From the NCBI GenBank assembly GCA_027491415.1, contig JAOZFH010000026.1:62001-126000 (forward strand): a stretch of 64,000 nucleotides of DNA, in the 5' to 3' direction. This document shows, piece after piece, positions 42,578 through 52,214 of the stretch (positions are counted from its first letter, which is position 1; every line of letters starts with the position of its first letter). The notes below the pieces were generated by a model, which did no database searches, had not been told where the DNA came from, and was given only the letters and a program-made list of their open reading frames with translations. The DNA is from Thermoproteota archaeon (GTDB lineage: Archaea > Korarchaeota > Korarchaeia > Korarchaeales > Korarchaeaceae). Both the position numbers and the translations under genes were made by a program.

Positions 42578-45500
42578 TTGGGGAATAAGAGTCGAAATAG
42601 GAAGGGTACTGACCGTGTGGCCGGTCCCTCTCAGGTCCTAGAGACCAAGAAGGTCGACTTCTACCCAATCGTGAAGGCCTTCTTCAGGGAGCACAGCCTG
42701 GTCGAGGCCCAGATCGAGTCGTTCAACAGCTTCCTCGAGCGTGGACTCCAGGAGGTCGTAGACTCATTCAGGGAGATAGAGCTGATCGAGAACTACAAGC
42801 TGAGGCTCGGCAAGATAGAGGTTGGCCCGCCTGAGTTTGAGGAGTTCGACGGCGCCAGGTCCTCGATGACTCCCATTGAGTGCAGGCTGAGGAAGATCAC
42901 CTACTGGGGCCCCGTGTACCTAGAGATCAAGGTTATAGGGCACGGGATGGAGCTAAAGACCGAGCGGGTCAAGATCGGCTACATTCCCATCATGGTCAGG
43001 TCCAAGAAGTGCGTCCTCCACGGCCTGACCGACGAGGAGCTGATAGCCAAGGGGGAGGACCCCGCAGACCCCGGCGGCTACTTCATCATCAACGGGAGCG
43101 AGAGGGTGGTCGTCATCAGGGACGACCTGGCCAGGAACAAGGTTATCGTCGAGGAGACCACCGCCGGGAGCAAGCCGTACTCACACGCCGCCTACATAAT
43201 CTCCGCCAGGGCCGGAATGAGGAGCCGCCTGTTCCTCGAGTACTACCCGAGGGACGGCACCATAAAGGCGTCGTTCGGGGCCGTGAGAGGCGCGCCCGTC
43301 GCGATAATCCTCAAGGCGCTTGGCCTGGAGGACGACTCGCAGATACTCCAGGCGATCTCCACGGACCCGGAGATAGCGAACGAGTTCCTGTACAGCCTCG
43401 ACGAGGTGAGGAAAAGGGACCAAGAGGGTGGGTTCATAACCCAAGACGAGGCCCTAGATTACATCGGGAGGAGGCTCATACAGAGCGCGCCGAAGCAGGA
43501 GAGGATCAACGCGGCCAGAGATTACCTCCGGAGGGCCCTCCTTCCACACCTGGGTCAGAGCGAATCCGACAACATCAAGAAAGCCTACTTCATCGCGAAG
43601 ATGATAGAGAGGCTGCTGAGGGTCGTCAAGGGCCAGGTGGAACCCGACGACAAGGACCACTTCTCCAACAAGAGGCTGAGGCTCGTTGGGGAGCTGATGC
43701 AGGAGGCCTTCAGGTACGCCTTCTACCGCCTGGTGAGGGAGCTGGAGGAGAAGGCCAACGAGCAGCTCACCCACGGGGTCTACGACCTAGACGTTAGGAG
43801 GATCGTGACCACGCAGAGCAAGATAACCCCCAGGATACTGAGGGCCCTGGCTACCGGTACGTGGCCGACTGGCGAGCTGGGGATAAGCCAGAACCTGGAT
43901 AGGACCAACTACATCGCCGCCCTGCAGCACCTCAGGAGGGTCAACTCGCCGCTGCCGCCGGGACTTCCGCTCCACGAGGCGAGGCAGATCCACGGGACTT
44001 CCGTGGGCAGGCTATGCCCTCTCGAGACCCCCGAGGGCACCAACGTGGGGCTGGTCAGGAGCCTGGCGACCTTCGCGGACGTCACATTCGGGATAGACCC
44101 GACCCCGATCATCGAGATGCTCCCCGAGCTGGGCGTGAAGCCGATAGAGGAGGCCACTCCGGAGGAGGTCGGCTCCCTAGCCCAGGTCTACGTGAATGGA
44201 GCCCTGGTGGGGCTCACGGACGATCCTGAGGGTGTAGCCGAGGAGATCAAGCGTCGTAGGCTAGAGATCAGCCCTGAGATCAACGTGGCCTACAGGGAAG
44301 AAGAGCGGGTCGTCATAATCAACGCGGACCCAGGCAGGATGAGGCGCCCGCTGATCCCCGTGGACAAGATCGAGGAGGCCATCAAGCTCCTGCCGGAGGT
44401 TGAGGAGGGTAAGGTCACCTTCAGCGACCTCGTGAGGAGGGGCATCGTTGAACTCTTGGATCCAGACGAGGAGGAGGACGCCCTCGTGGCCTTCGACCTC
44501 GACAAGATCACGGACGAGCACACCCACCTGGACTTCGCCCCCTACATGATGATGGGGGTGGCCGCCGGTCAGATCCCCTACGCGGAGCACAACGCGATCC
44601 CGAGGGACATCATAGGCGGGAACATGGTCAAGCAGGGCCTCGGCTACTACGCGACGAACTGGAGGCTCAGGATGGACAGCTCCTCCTACCTGTTCTACTA
44701 CCCGCAGAGGCCTATAGTCAGGACCAGGACTGGTGAGATCACGGGGTACGACCTCAGGCCCTCGGGGCAGAACCTCGTGGTGGCCCTCCTGCCGATGGAC
44801 GGTTACAACATGGACGACGCGCTCGTCATGAACAAGGGGGCAATAGACAGGGGCGCGGGCAGAGCCATATTCCTGCGGACCTACGAGGCCGTGGCCAGGA
44901 GGCAGGCCATAGTCGAGGGAGACAAGTTCGAGAACCCCTACGAGGTCAAGGGGGTCACGGGCAGGAGGGCTGAGGAGGCCTACCGGAAGCTCGCGGCCGA
45001 CGGGATAGTCGAGCCCGAGACCGACGTCGAGGGTGGGGACGTGCTCATCGGCAGAACCAGCCCGCCCAGGTTCTCTCCCGAACTCGCTGGCGGGGCTGCC
45101 GGGCTCGCCATGACCTTCGAGAGGAGGGACACCTCCATAGACATGAGGGCATGGGAGAGGGGCGTGGTGACCGACGTGATACTAGCCACCGCCGAGAGCG
45201 GCGAGAAGATGGTGAGGGTGAGGGTGAGGGAGACCAGGATACCAGAGCTGGGAGACAAGTTCGCCACCAGGCACGGGCAGAAGGGAGTCATCGGAATGGT
45301 CTACAGGCAGGAGGACATGCCGTTCACCGCGGACGGGATAAGCCCGGACATAGTCCTGGACCCGCACGCCATACCGTCCAGGATGACGATCGGCCAGCTG
45401 ATCGAGATCCTGGCGGGCAAGATCGGGGCGCTTGAGGGGAGGTTCATAGACGGAACGCCGTTCGCGAAGGAGCCGGTAGGAGACCTAATGGAGGCGCTGA

Positions 45501-45988
45501 AGAGGCTTGGGTTCGAGTACACCGGCGAGGAGATCATGTACGACGGGAGAACCGGCAAGATGCTGAGGGCCCCCGTGTTCATAGGGGTGAGCTTCTACCA
45601 GAGGCTCAAGCACATGGTGAGGGACAAGATACACGCCCGGTCGAGGGGCCAGGTCCAGATACTCACGAGGCAGCCGGTCGAGGGGCGCGCCAGGGGAGGA
45701 GGGCTCAGACTGGGCGAGATGGAGGGGGAGGTCCTCATCTCCCACGGCGCCGCGGCTATGCTGAGGGACAGGTACGTCGAGCACTCTGACAAGACGATAG
45801 TCTACGTCTGCAAGAGGTGCGGGTCTCTGGCGTTCTACAACGCCATAACCAGCCAGTTCTTCTGCCCCAGGTGCCAGGACGCCGTGGAGGTCAGGCCTCT
45901 GATAACAGCTCACGCCACGAGGCTGCTGATCCAGGAGCTCACATCCGGCCTCGTAGACGTGCGCCTGGATGTGGAGGAGGAGGTATAG
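42578..45988 (+). CDS. rpoB: RNA polymerase subunit Rpo2 (B), unsplit
   Basis: About 1136 residues in one chain, with B'' and B' joined. It has the HGTSVGRLCPLETPEGTNVGLV switch region, GYNMDDALVMNKG, GDKFATRHGQKGVIG, and a C-terminal zinc finger (CKRCG, CPRCQ). It forms half of the active site. The start is uncertain: TTG 42578 follows GGGGGG by 8 bases, GTG 42557 has no such site, and GTG 42620 is also possible. It ends in TAG, 13 bases before rpoA. Confidence 0.96.
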   Translation: MGNKSRNRKGTDRVAGPSQVLETKKVDFYPIVKAFFREHSLVEAQIESFNSFLERGLQEVVDSFREIELIENYKLRLGKIEVGPPEFEEFDGARSSMTPIECRLRKITYWGPVYLEIKVIGHGMELKTERVKIGYIPIMVRSKKCVLHGLTDEELIAKGEDPADPGGYFIINGSERVVVIRDDLARNKVIVEETTAGSKPYSHAAYIISARAGMRSRLFLEYYPRDGTIKASFGAVRGAPVAIILKALGLEDDSQILQAISTDPEIANEFLYSLDEVRKRDQEGGFITQDEALDYIGRRLIQSAPKQERINAARDYLRRALLPHLGQSESDNIKKAYFIAKMIERLLRVVKGQVEPDDKDHFSNKRLRLVGELMQEAFRYAFYRLVRELEEKANEQLTHGVYDLDVRRIVTTQSKITPRILRALATGTWPTGELGISQNLDRTNYIAALQHLRRVNSPLPPGLPLHEARQIHGTSVGRLCPLETPEGTNVGLVRSLATFADVTFGIDPTPIIEMLPELGVKPIEEATPEEVGSLAQVYVNGALVGLTDDPEGVAEEIKRRRLEISPEINVAYREEERVVIINADPGRMRRPLIPVDKIEEAIKLLPEVEEGKVTFSDLVRRGIVELLDPDEEEDALVAFDLDKITDEHTHLDFAPYMMMGVAAGQIPYAEHNAIPRDIIGGNMVKQGLGYYATNWRLRMDSSSYLFYYPQRPIVRTRTGEITGYDLRPSGQNLVVALLPMDGYNMDDALVMNKGAIDRGAGRAIFLRTYEAVARRQAIVEGDKFENPYEVKGVTGRRAEEAYRKLAADGIVEPETDVEGGDVLIGRTSPPRFSPELAGGAAGLAMTFERRDTSIDMRAWERGVVTDVILATAESGEKMVRVRVRETRIPELGDKFATRHGQKGVIGMVYRQEDMPFTADGISPDIVLDPHAIPSRMTIGQLIEILAGKIGALEGRFIDGTPFAKEPVGDLMEALKRLGFEYTGEEIMYDGRTGKMLRAPVFIGVSFYQRLKHMVRDKIHARSRGQVQILTRQPVEGRARGGGLRLGEMEGEVLISHGAAAMLRDRYVEHSDKTIVYVCKRCGSLAFYNAITSQFFCPRCQDAVEVRPLITAHATRLLIQELTSGLVDVRLDVEEEV

Positions 45989-46001
45989 GGGGGTGGCCTG
46001 A

Positions 46002-49000
46002 GTGAGCTTCACGAGTCCGGTCTCGGATCAGGAGGCCCTGCCCCACAGGCTGGATAGGGTGTTATTCGGACTCCTCTCGCCCAGCGAGATAAGGAAGATC
46101 GGGTTCATCGAGATAAGGGAGCCTACCGCCTACGACGAGGGAGGTCTCCCCGTCCCTGGAGGCGTGCTTGACCCAAGGCTGGGCACCATGAACCCGAGGC
46201 AGAGGTGCCCGACCTGCGGGAACTTCCAGAATCAGTGCCCCGGGCACTTCGGCAGGATAGAGCTGGCCAGGCCGGTAATCCACGTGGGGTACGTCAAGAA
46301 GATCAAGGACCTTCTAAACGCCACCTGCTCCAAGTGCGGGAAGCTGCTGCTCCCTGAGGAGGAGAGGCAGAAGTTCATCGAAGAGGCCAAGAGGTACTGG
46401 GAGGAGCACCCCGAGGAGAAGATCAACGACAGCCTCACGAGGACCGTCAGGGCGGCGGTGAAGAAATACCTGAGAAATCACAATGTCTGCCCGCACTGCG
46501 GGGCGAGGGTCGAGAGCGTCGACCTAGAGGAGGTGCTGAAGTTCATCGTCAAGGACCCGGCCCCGAGGAGACTCAGGCCCAACGAGATAAGGGACTGGTT
46601 GGAGAAGATACCTGATGAGGACGCGATGGTCCTGGGGTTCAATCCTGAGAGGGCTAGGCCAGAGTGGGCCGTTCTGACTGTTATCCTAGTTCCGCCCCCC
46701 AGCGTACGACCGTCCATATTCCTTCAAACCGGTGAGAGGTCCGAAGACGACCTGACCCACATGCTGGTGGAGATCCTCAAGGCCAACAAGAAGCTGAGGG
46801 ACTCAATAAACTCGGGAGCCCCCAACAGCGTCGTTGAGAGCGAGTGGGATCTCCTGCAGTACTGGGTAGCCGTGTTCTACAGGAACGCCATGGCCGGCCT
46901 GCCCGTAGCGATGCAGAGGGGCACCAGGAGACCCCTCAAGTCGCTGTTCCAGAGGCTGGAGGGCAAGGAGGGGAGGTTCAGGAAGAACCTCGTGGGTAAG
47001 AGGGTCGATTTCTCCAGCCGGACCGTCATCTCGCCAGACCCCATGATCGGGATCGACGAGGTGGGCGTTCCCGTCGAGATAGCGATGACGCTCACCATAC
47101 CAGAGTACGTGAACGAGGGCAACATAGAGTGGCTCAAGGAGCTGGTGATGAGGGGCCCAGACCAGTATCCGGGGGCGAACTACGTCAGGAAGGGCGGAGG
47201 CATGCCCATAAGCCTGAAGGTCGTCAAGGCCAGGGGGCTCCTGGAGGAGATAGCAGAGAGCCTCCAGCCGGGAGACGTGGTGGAGAGGCATCTGATGGAC
47301 GGCGACTACGTGATATTCAACCGGCAGCCATCCCTGCACAAGCTCTCCATCATGGGCCACAGGGTGAGGGTGCTCCCCGGCTCCACGTTCAGGCTAAACC
47401 CTGGGACATGCCTGCCCTACAACGCGGACTTCGACGGAGACGAGATGAACCTTCACGCCCCACAGCTGATGGAGGCCAGAATCGAGGCCAGAGAGCTGAT
47501 GAGCGTCGTGAAGAACATGCTGTCCCCTAGGACTGGTGGCAGCATAGTCGGCGCCAGGCAGGACATGATCACCGCCCTCTACCTCCTGACGAAGAAGGGG
47601 ACCGTGTTCAACAGGGAGGAGGCATCCAGGCTACTGGCGACCGTCGGGATAACGGAGCTCCCAGAGCCCGCGATACAGTCTCCGGTCGAGCTTTGGACCG
47701 GGAAGCAGCTGATCTCCACGCTCCTACCTCCAGACCTTGAGTATGAGACGACTGCAAAGCTCTGCAAGGAGAAGGAGCTGTGCCAGTCTCCCGAGAGCCC
47801 GATCGAGGGCTACGTGCTCGTGATCAACGGAAAGCTCCTCGCGGGCGTGTTGGACGAGGGATCCGTGGGCACACTAGTGAAGGGCAGGCAGACGATCATA
47901 GACATCCTCATCAGGGACTACGGGGAGGAGAGGGCGGCCGAATTCCTTAACAAGCTCTTGAGGCTCGCAGCCAAGAGCATACTGCTCTACGGAGTGACGG
48001 TCACGCTCAATGAACTCATCCTTCCTCCCGAGGCCAGGGAAGAGCTTGAGAAGCTATTCAAGAAGGCTGCGGAGGAGGTTGACAGGAAGGTAGCCGAGTT
48101 CGAGAAGACCAGGGGCGCCAAGAGGTACATGACCAAGGAGGAACTCCTCAGAGCCACGCTGGAGGAGCAGATGCTTGAGTTCGACATAGTCAGATCCCTC
48201 GACGCCCTCAGGACCCAGGCCACCGAGGCCATAGCAAAGTACGTCAAGCCGGAGAGCCACGCCATGATAATGGCCAAGACCGGTGCCAGAGGATCCATAG
48301 CGAACCTGGCCCAAGTCATGGGGCTCGTCGGCCAGCAGACCGTCAAGAGCAGGGTCGGCTTCGTGCTCACCAGCGGGAGGCCAAAGAAGGGGTTCAGGGA
48401 GAGGGCCCTCTCCTACTTCAAGAGGGGCGACCTTAGGCTCGAGGCCAGGGGCTTCGTCAAGAACGGCTACATGGTCGGCCTCAACCCGGCGGAGTTCGTG
48501 TTCCACGCCATGACCAGCAGGGAGTCCCTGGTGGACAAGGGTCGGAGGACGGAGGACAGCGGGTACTTCTACAGGAGGGTCGCCAACTCGCTGAAGGACA
48601 TCTACGTGGAGTACGACGAGACGGTGAGGGACAGCCTGGGCAGGATAATCCAGTTCGCCTTCGGCGGAGACGGGATGGATCCCGTCAAGCTGTTCAAGGG
48701 CGAGCCCGTGAACCTGAGGAGGGTCGTCGGTGAGATCGTAAAGCCGGGGAAGAAGAGGGGGGCCTCAAAGAAGAAGCTGGAGGAGATCGTCAAGAAGGCG
48801 GAGCTACCCTCACACCTAGCCGACCTGCTGTACGAGGCCAACGCCAGCGAGAAGGAGGCAAGGGAGGTCGTGAGAGAGGTGAAGAGGAGGCTGGAGGAGG
48901 CTAAGGTTGAGGTCTTGACCCCCATTGGAGTAATCAGCGCCCAGAGCATAGCGGAGCCAGCGACCCAGATGGTTCTTAGGACCTTCCACGCCCCGGGAGT

Positions 49001-49958
49001 GCTCGCCATGGACGTCACGCACGGCGTGGAGAGGTTCAAGGAGCTGGTGTTCTACGTGAGCACCAGCACGCCCACCATGACCGTATACCTAAAGCCCGAA
49101 TACGCCAAGAGCAAGGAGAAGGCCGAGGAGGTGGCCAAGAGGCTGAGGGAGATCAGGGTCAAGGACCTCCTCAGGGAGTACAGGATAGACAACCTGGCGT
49201 TCAGCCTCGAACTCGTGCTCGACCGCGAGAAGATGCGCGACAGCGGGGTCGACGACGAAGAGCTCGTCAACTTCCTCAAGAAGGCCGTCAAGGGGATCAA
49301 GGGGTCCGTCGAACTTGAGGGCGATGTCATCAGCATATCCATGATAGAGGCAGCCGGGAGGGAGAAGCCCTACTTGACACTCAGGCAGTGGACGCAGAGG
49401 ATTATGGAGAAGAGGATAAGGGGCATTGGGGGCATTGATAGAGTCTGGGTGGAGGCCACGGAGGAGGGGGAGTTCGTCATCAAGACCAGGGGGTCTAACC
49501 TGAAGGAGGTCGTGAAGCTGGACTTCGTCGACCCGACCAGGACGATAACCAACGACTGCAAGGAGATATACGAGGTTCTGGGCGTGGAGGCGGCCAGGGC
49601 GTGCATACTCAACGAACTCTCCAGAATACTGAGCGAGCAGGGTCTGGAGGTGGACAGGAGGTACGTGTCGCTGGTCGCCGACGCGATGACCCACACCGGC
49701 AAGCCCACTCCCCTGAGCCTGCAGGCCTCCGGAGTTCCCTCTGGGTTCTTCTCCGAGATGAAGACACCCCTGAGCAAGATGGCGTACGAGTGGGTCTACC
49801 ATGTCGTCCTCAACACGGCCAGGAGGGGCGAGGACAACCCCATCAAGGGACCGCTCGACGCCTTAATTATGGGCCAGACCCCACCCGTCGGGACGGGTAG
49901 GGTCGAGGTCAGGTGGGACTGGCGGAAGACTGAAGAGCTGCTCAAGGAGGTGACCTGA
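46002..49958 (+). CDS. rpoA: RNA polymerase largest subunit, A' and A'' in one chain
   Basis: 1318 residues. Zinc-binding CPTCG/CPGH and CSKCG/CPHCG sites, the lid/rudder region, catalytic NADFDGDEMN at about 474-483, and bridge-helix region KTGARGSIANL. After a Lys-rich linker (residues about 915-960), the A'' part begins LTPIGVISAQSIAEPATQM and runs to the end. In most archaea A' and A'' are separate genes, while an unsplit subunit is known from Thaumarchaeota and relatives. No frameshift or intervening stop was seen. GTG 46002 follows GGGGTGG. Confidence 0.96.
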   Translation: MSFTSPVSDQEALPHRLDRVLFGLLSPSEIRKIGFIEIREPTAYDEGGLPVPGGVLDPRLGTMNPRQRCPTCGNFQNQCPGHFGRIELARPVIHVGYVKKIKDLLNATCSKCGKLLLPEEERQKFIEEAKRYWEEHPEEKINDSLTRTVRAAVKKYLRNHNVCPHCGARVESVDLEEVLKFIVKDPAPRRLRPNEIRDWLEKIPDEDAMVLGFNPERARPEWAVLTVILVPPPSVRPSIFLQTGERSEDDLTHMLVEILKANKKLRDSINSGAPNSVVESEWDLLQYWVAVFYRNAMAGLPVAMQRGTRRPLKSLFQRLEGKEGRFRKNLVGKRVDFSSRTVISPDPMIGIDEVGVPVEIAMTLTIPEYVNEGNIEWLKELVMRGPDQYPGANYVRKGGGMPISLKVVKARGLLEEIAESLQPGDVVERHLMDGDYVIFNRQPSLHKLSIMGHRVRVLPGSTFRLNPGTCLPYNADFDGDEMNLHAPQLMEARIEARELMSVVKNMLSPRTGGSIVGARQDMITALYLLTKKGTVFNREEASRLLATVGITELPEPAIQSPVELWTGKQLISTLLPPDLEYETTAKLCKEKELCQSPESPIEGYVLVINGKLLAGVLDEGSVGTLVKGRQTIIDILIRDYGEERAAEFLNKLLRLAAKSILLYGVTVTLNELILPPEAREELEKLFKKAAEEVDRKVAEFEKTRGAKRYMTKEELLRATLEEQMLEFDIVRSLDALRTQATEAIAKYVKPESHAMIMAKTGARGSIANLAQVMGLVGQQTVKSRVGFVLTSGRPKKGFRERALSYFKRGDLRLEARGFVKNGYMVGLNPAEFVFHAMTSRESLVDKGRRTEDSGYFYRRVANSLKDIYVEYDETVRDSLGRIIQFAFGGDGMDPVKLFKGEPVNLRRVVGEIVKPGKKRGASKKKLEEIVKKAELPSHLADLLYEANASEKEAREVVREVKRRLEEAKVEVLTPIGVISAQSIAEPATQMVLRTFHAPGVLAMDVTHGVERFKELVFYVSTSTPTMTVYLKPEYAKSKEKAEEVAKRLREIRVKDLLREYRIDNLAFSLELVLDREKMRDSGVDDEELVNFLKKAVKGIKGSVELEGDVISISMIEAAGREKPYLTLRQWTQRIMEKRIRGIGGIDRVWVEATEEGEFVIKTRGSNLKEVVKLDFVDPTRTITNDCKEIYEVLGVEAARACILNELSRILSEQGLEVDRRYVSLVADAMTHTGKPTPLSLQASGVPSGFFSEMKTPLSKMAYEWVYHVVLNTARRGEDNPIKGPLDALIMGQTPPVGTGRVEVRWDWRKTEELLKEVT

Positions 49959-49960
49959 TC

Positions 49961-50269
49961 GTGCCGGACCTTGATAAGGAGATCTGGCTGGCGTACTCCA
50001 CTGGTAGGGTTTTGATAGGGGCCAGAAAAGTCATCAGGCTGCTGAAGGCGGGGACGGAAAAGCCGAAGCTCGTAGTGCTGGCGAAAAACGCGCCTGAGAG
50101 CATAAGGAAGGAGATAGAGTACCTCGCCCAGATGGCGGGCGTTCCTGTGATCTTCCACGAAGGTGGGAGCCTCAGCCTGGGAAGGGCGATGAGGAAGCCG
50201 TTCTTCGTCTCGGCCGCTGCCATAATGGAAGAGGGCGAGTCCTCCATCCTTGAGGTGGTCTCCACTTGA
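49961..50269 (+). CDS. rpl30e: Large ribosomal subunit protein eL30
   Basis: A 102-residue eL30 of the L7Ae/L30e fold: STGRVLIGARKVIRLLKAG, KLVVLAKNAP, VPVIFHEGGSLSLGRAMRKPF. GTG 49961 lies two bases after the rpoA stop. Its stop overlaps the nusA TTG start as TTGA. It keeps the conserved rpoA-rpl30e-nusA-rps12-rps7 order. Confidence 0.94.
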   Translation: MPDLDKEIWLAYSTGRVLIGARKVIRLLKAGTEKPKLVVLAKNAPESIRKEIEYLAQMAGVPVIFHEGGSLSLGRAMRKPFFVSAAAIMEEGESSILEVVST

Positions 50270-50730
50270 GCGGGAGGGGTCCGGCCCCGGGCAAGGTAGT
50301 GCTCACCGAGCAGCAGGTGAGGTACCTCCAGCTCTTTCAGACAATGCTCGGGGTGCCGGCCATCGACGTGGTGGAGGATCCAGAGGCAAACAGACTCATC
50401 TTCGTGGTGTCCGCGGGAAACCTGGGGGTAGCCGTGGGCAGAGACGGATCGAAGCTGAAGGCAATGAGAAGAATGCTCTGGAGAGATCTGAAGAAGGACA
50501 TTGAGGTCGTGGAGTACAGCGACGATCCGGTGAGGTTCATCAAGAACCTCCTGAGCCCGGCGCGCGTCAGCTCGGTCAGGATAGTGAAGAGGGGGAGGGC
50601 GAAGGTGGCTATAGTCAAGGTGCCGGAAGAGGACAAGAGCGTGGCCATTGGATCTGGGGGAAGGAGAATAAAGCGCGCGAGGATACTGGCGAGGCGTTGG
50701 ATGGGGATAGATAACGTTAAAATAGCCTGA
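50266..50730 (+). CDS. nusA: NusA-like KH-domain protein
   Basis: A 154-residue archaeal NusA with two KH domains: GNLGVAVGRDGSKLKAM in the first and VAIGSGGRRIKRARILARR in the second. It lacks the S1 and NTD parts of bacterial NusA. It probably binds RNA during elongation or termination. TTG 50266 overlaps the eL30 stop (TTGA). Confidence 0.93.
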   Translation: MSGRGPAPGKVVLTEQQVRYLQLFQTMLGVPAIDVVEDPEANRLIFVVSAGNLGVAVGRDGSKLKAMRRMLWRDLKKDIEVVEYSDDPVRFIKNLLSPARVSSVRIVKRGRAKVAIVKVPEEDKSVAIGSGGRRIKRARILARRWMGIDNVKIA

Positions 50731-50782
50731 GCGAGACTCCCTGGCCAAGGAGTGAGAATAAGCGGGCTCAAGAGGGGAGCTG

Positions 50783-51226
50783 ATGATGGGAAAGAAATCT
50801 CCGGTCGGGCTGTACGCTGCTAGGACCTTAAGAGAGAAGTACAAGGAGAAGAGGTGGCACGACTGGAAGTACAGGAGGAGGATCCTCAGGCTCAAGGAGC
50901 GGTTCGACCCTCTCGAGGGCGCCCCAATGGCCAGGGGAATCGTGATAGAGAAAGTCGGCCTGGAGGCCAGGCAGCCTCACTCCGGGCTCAGGAAGGCCGT
51001 CAGGGTCCAGCTGGCGAAGAACGGCATAGTCGTGACCGCCTTCGCGCCCGGCGACGGCGCCCTGAACGTGATTGACGAGCACGATGAGGTGATCATTGAG
51101 GGGATCGGGGGCTCCAGGGGGAGGAGCTACGGCGACATACCGGGAGTCAGGTACAAGGTCATCAAGGTCAACAACGTCTCCCTCCAAGCGATTCTGACGG
51201 GTAAGAAGGAGAAGCCAACGAGGTGA
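50783..51226 (+). CDS. rps12: Small ribosomal subunit protein uS12
   Basis: A 147-residue uS12: [15 protein letters not shown] at the start, [21 protein letters not shown] with the decoding-centre PHSGLRK loop, and [14 protein letters not shown]. Two ATG codons are adjacent; the second, 50786, is better spaced from GGGGAG. A 52-base gap after nusA shows no clear promoter, so it is likely in the RNA polymerase transcript. Confidence 0.95.
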   Translation: MMGKKSPVGLYAARTLREKYKEKRWHDWKYRRRILRLKERFDPLEGAPMARGIVIEKVGLEARQPHSGLRKAVRVQLAKNGIVVTAFAPGDGALNVIDEHDEVIIEGIGGSRGRSYGDIPGVRYKVIKVNNVSLQAILTGKKEKPTR

Positions 51227-51231
51227 ATTGC

Positions 51232-51882
51232 ATGAGCGAGGAGGACAGGGTCGAGGAAGTCGTAGAGGTCGAGGAAGGTCCCCAGATAAAGCTGTTCGGC
51301 AGGTGGCCCCTCGACGACGTCGAGGTCGAGAACCCGGCTCTCAAGGGCGTCATCTCCGTCAAACCAGTCTACCTGCCGCACTCTGGCGGGAGACACGAGC
51401 ATAAGCCGTTCGGCAAGCTCGAAGTGATGATAGTAGAGAGGCTGGTCAACAGGTTGATGATGCAGGCGAAGAACGCTGGTGTCAAGAAGGATCACGTGAA
51501 CAGCAAGAACCAGGGTAAGAAGCTCAAGGCGCTCAGGACCGTCAAGTACGCGTTTGAGATAATCGAGCTGAGGACTGGGGAGAACCCCGTGAAGGTCCTC
51601 TTGAGGGCCATAGAAAACGCCGCCATAAGGGAGGAGGTAACCAGGATCATGTACGGTGGAGTGACCTACTTCCACGCGGTCGACACGGCACCGACGAGGA
51701 TGGTGGACCTCGCTCTGAGGAACATAGCCCAGGGGGCGGCGATAAGGGCGTTCAGAAGCCCCACATCGCTGGCCGAGGCGCTCGCGGAGGAGATAATAGC
51801 GGCCGCCGAGTACGACAGGACCAGGAGCCACGCCATCAGGAGGAAGGAAGAGGTCGAGAGGATCGCCCTTAGCTCCAGGTGA
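51232..51882 (+). CDS. rps7: Small ribosomal subunit protein uS7
   Basis: About 216 residues. An acidic N-terminus is followed by [28 protein letters not shown], the mRNA-exit beta hairpin region and a C-terminal [17 protein letters not shown], as in archaeal uS7. ATG 51232 is preferred over GTG 51223 because AGGTGA lies 7 bases upstream. In many archaea EF-1 alpha and uS10 follow; here the cluster ends and lsm comes next. Confidence 0.95.
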   Translation: MSEEDRVEEVVEVEEGPQIKLFGRWPLDDVEVENPALKGVISVKPVYLPHSGGRHEHKPFGKLEVMIVERLVNRLMMQAKNAGVKKDHVNSKNQGKKLKALRTVKYAFEIIELRTGENPVKVLLRAIENAAIREEVTRIMYGGVTYFHAVDTAPTRMVDLALRNIAQGAAIRAFRSPTSLAEALAEEIIAAAEYDRTRSHAIRRKEEVERIALSSR

Positions 51883-51898
51883 GCTGGGGGTAGGAACC

Positions 51899-51906
51899 TA
51901 TTTATT
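51899..51906 (+). promoter_or_regulatory. lsm promoter TATA box
   Basis: TATTTATT 16 bases after the uS7 stop would start a transcript near 51930, giving lsm a leader of about 30 bases that holds a GGTGAT site. It may also help end the ribosomal transcript. Confidence 0.4.
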
Positions 51907-51961
51907 CGCGGGGCGCTACCTTCTTTCTTACCGGAGAAGTTAGAGGAAGCGGTGATATGGA

Positions 51962-52201
51962 ATGCAGAAAGGGCAGCAGTCTCCCCTATCCTACCTTAAG
52001 GCTGCTTATGGCGGCGAGATCGTCGTTCGCCTGAAGAACGGAATAGAGATCGCGGGTAGACTCCGTAGCTTTGACGACATGATGAACCTGGTGCTCGACT
52101 CCGCCAAGGAGAGGGATCCCCACAGCAAGGAGGTCAAGAGGAACGTCGGAACGCTGTTCATAAGGGGAAATAACGTCCTCTTCATCACTGTGGAGGAATA
52201 G
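51962..52201 (+). CDS. lsm: Lsm/Sm-like RNA-binding protein
   Basis: A 79-residue archaeal Sm protein. Sm1 is VVRLKNGIEIAGRLRSFDDMMNLVLDSA and Sm2 is LFIRGNNVLFITV. It forms a heptameric ring that binds U-rich RNA. The usual downstream eL37 gene is absent; a convergent membrane-protein gene follows within 13 bases. It ends in TAG. Confidence 0.93.
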   Translation: MQKGQQSPLSYLKAAYGGEIVVRLKNGIEIAGRLRSFDDMMNLVLDSAKERDPHSKEVKRNVGTLFIRGNNVLFITVEE

Positions 52202-52214
52202 CGCTCCAACCTGG

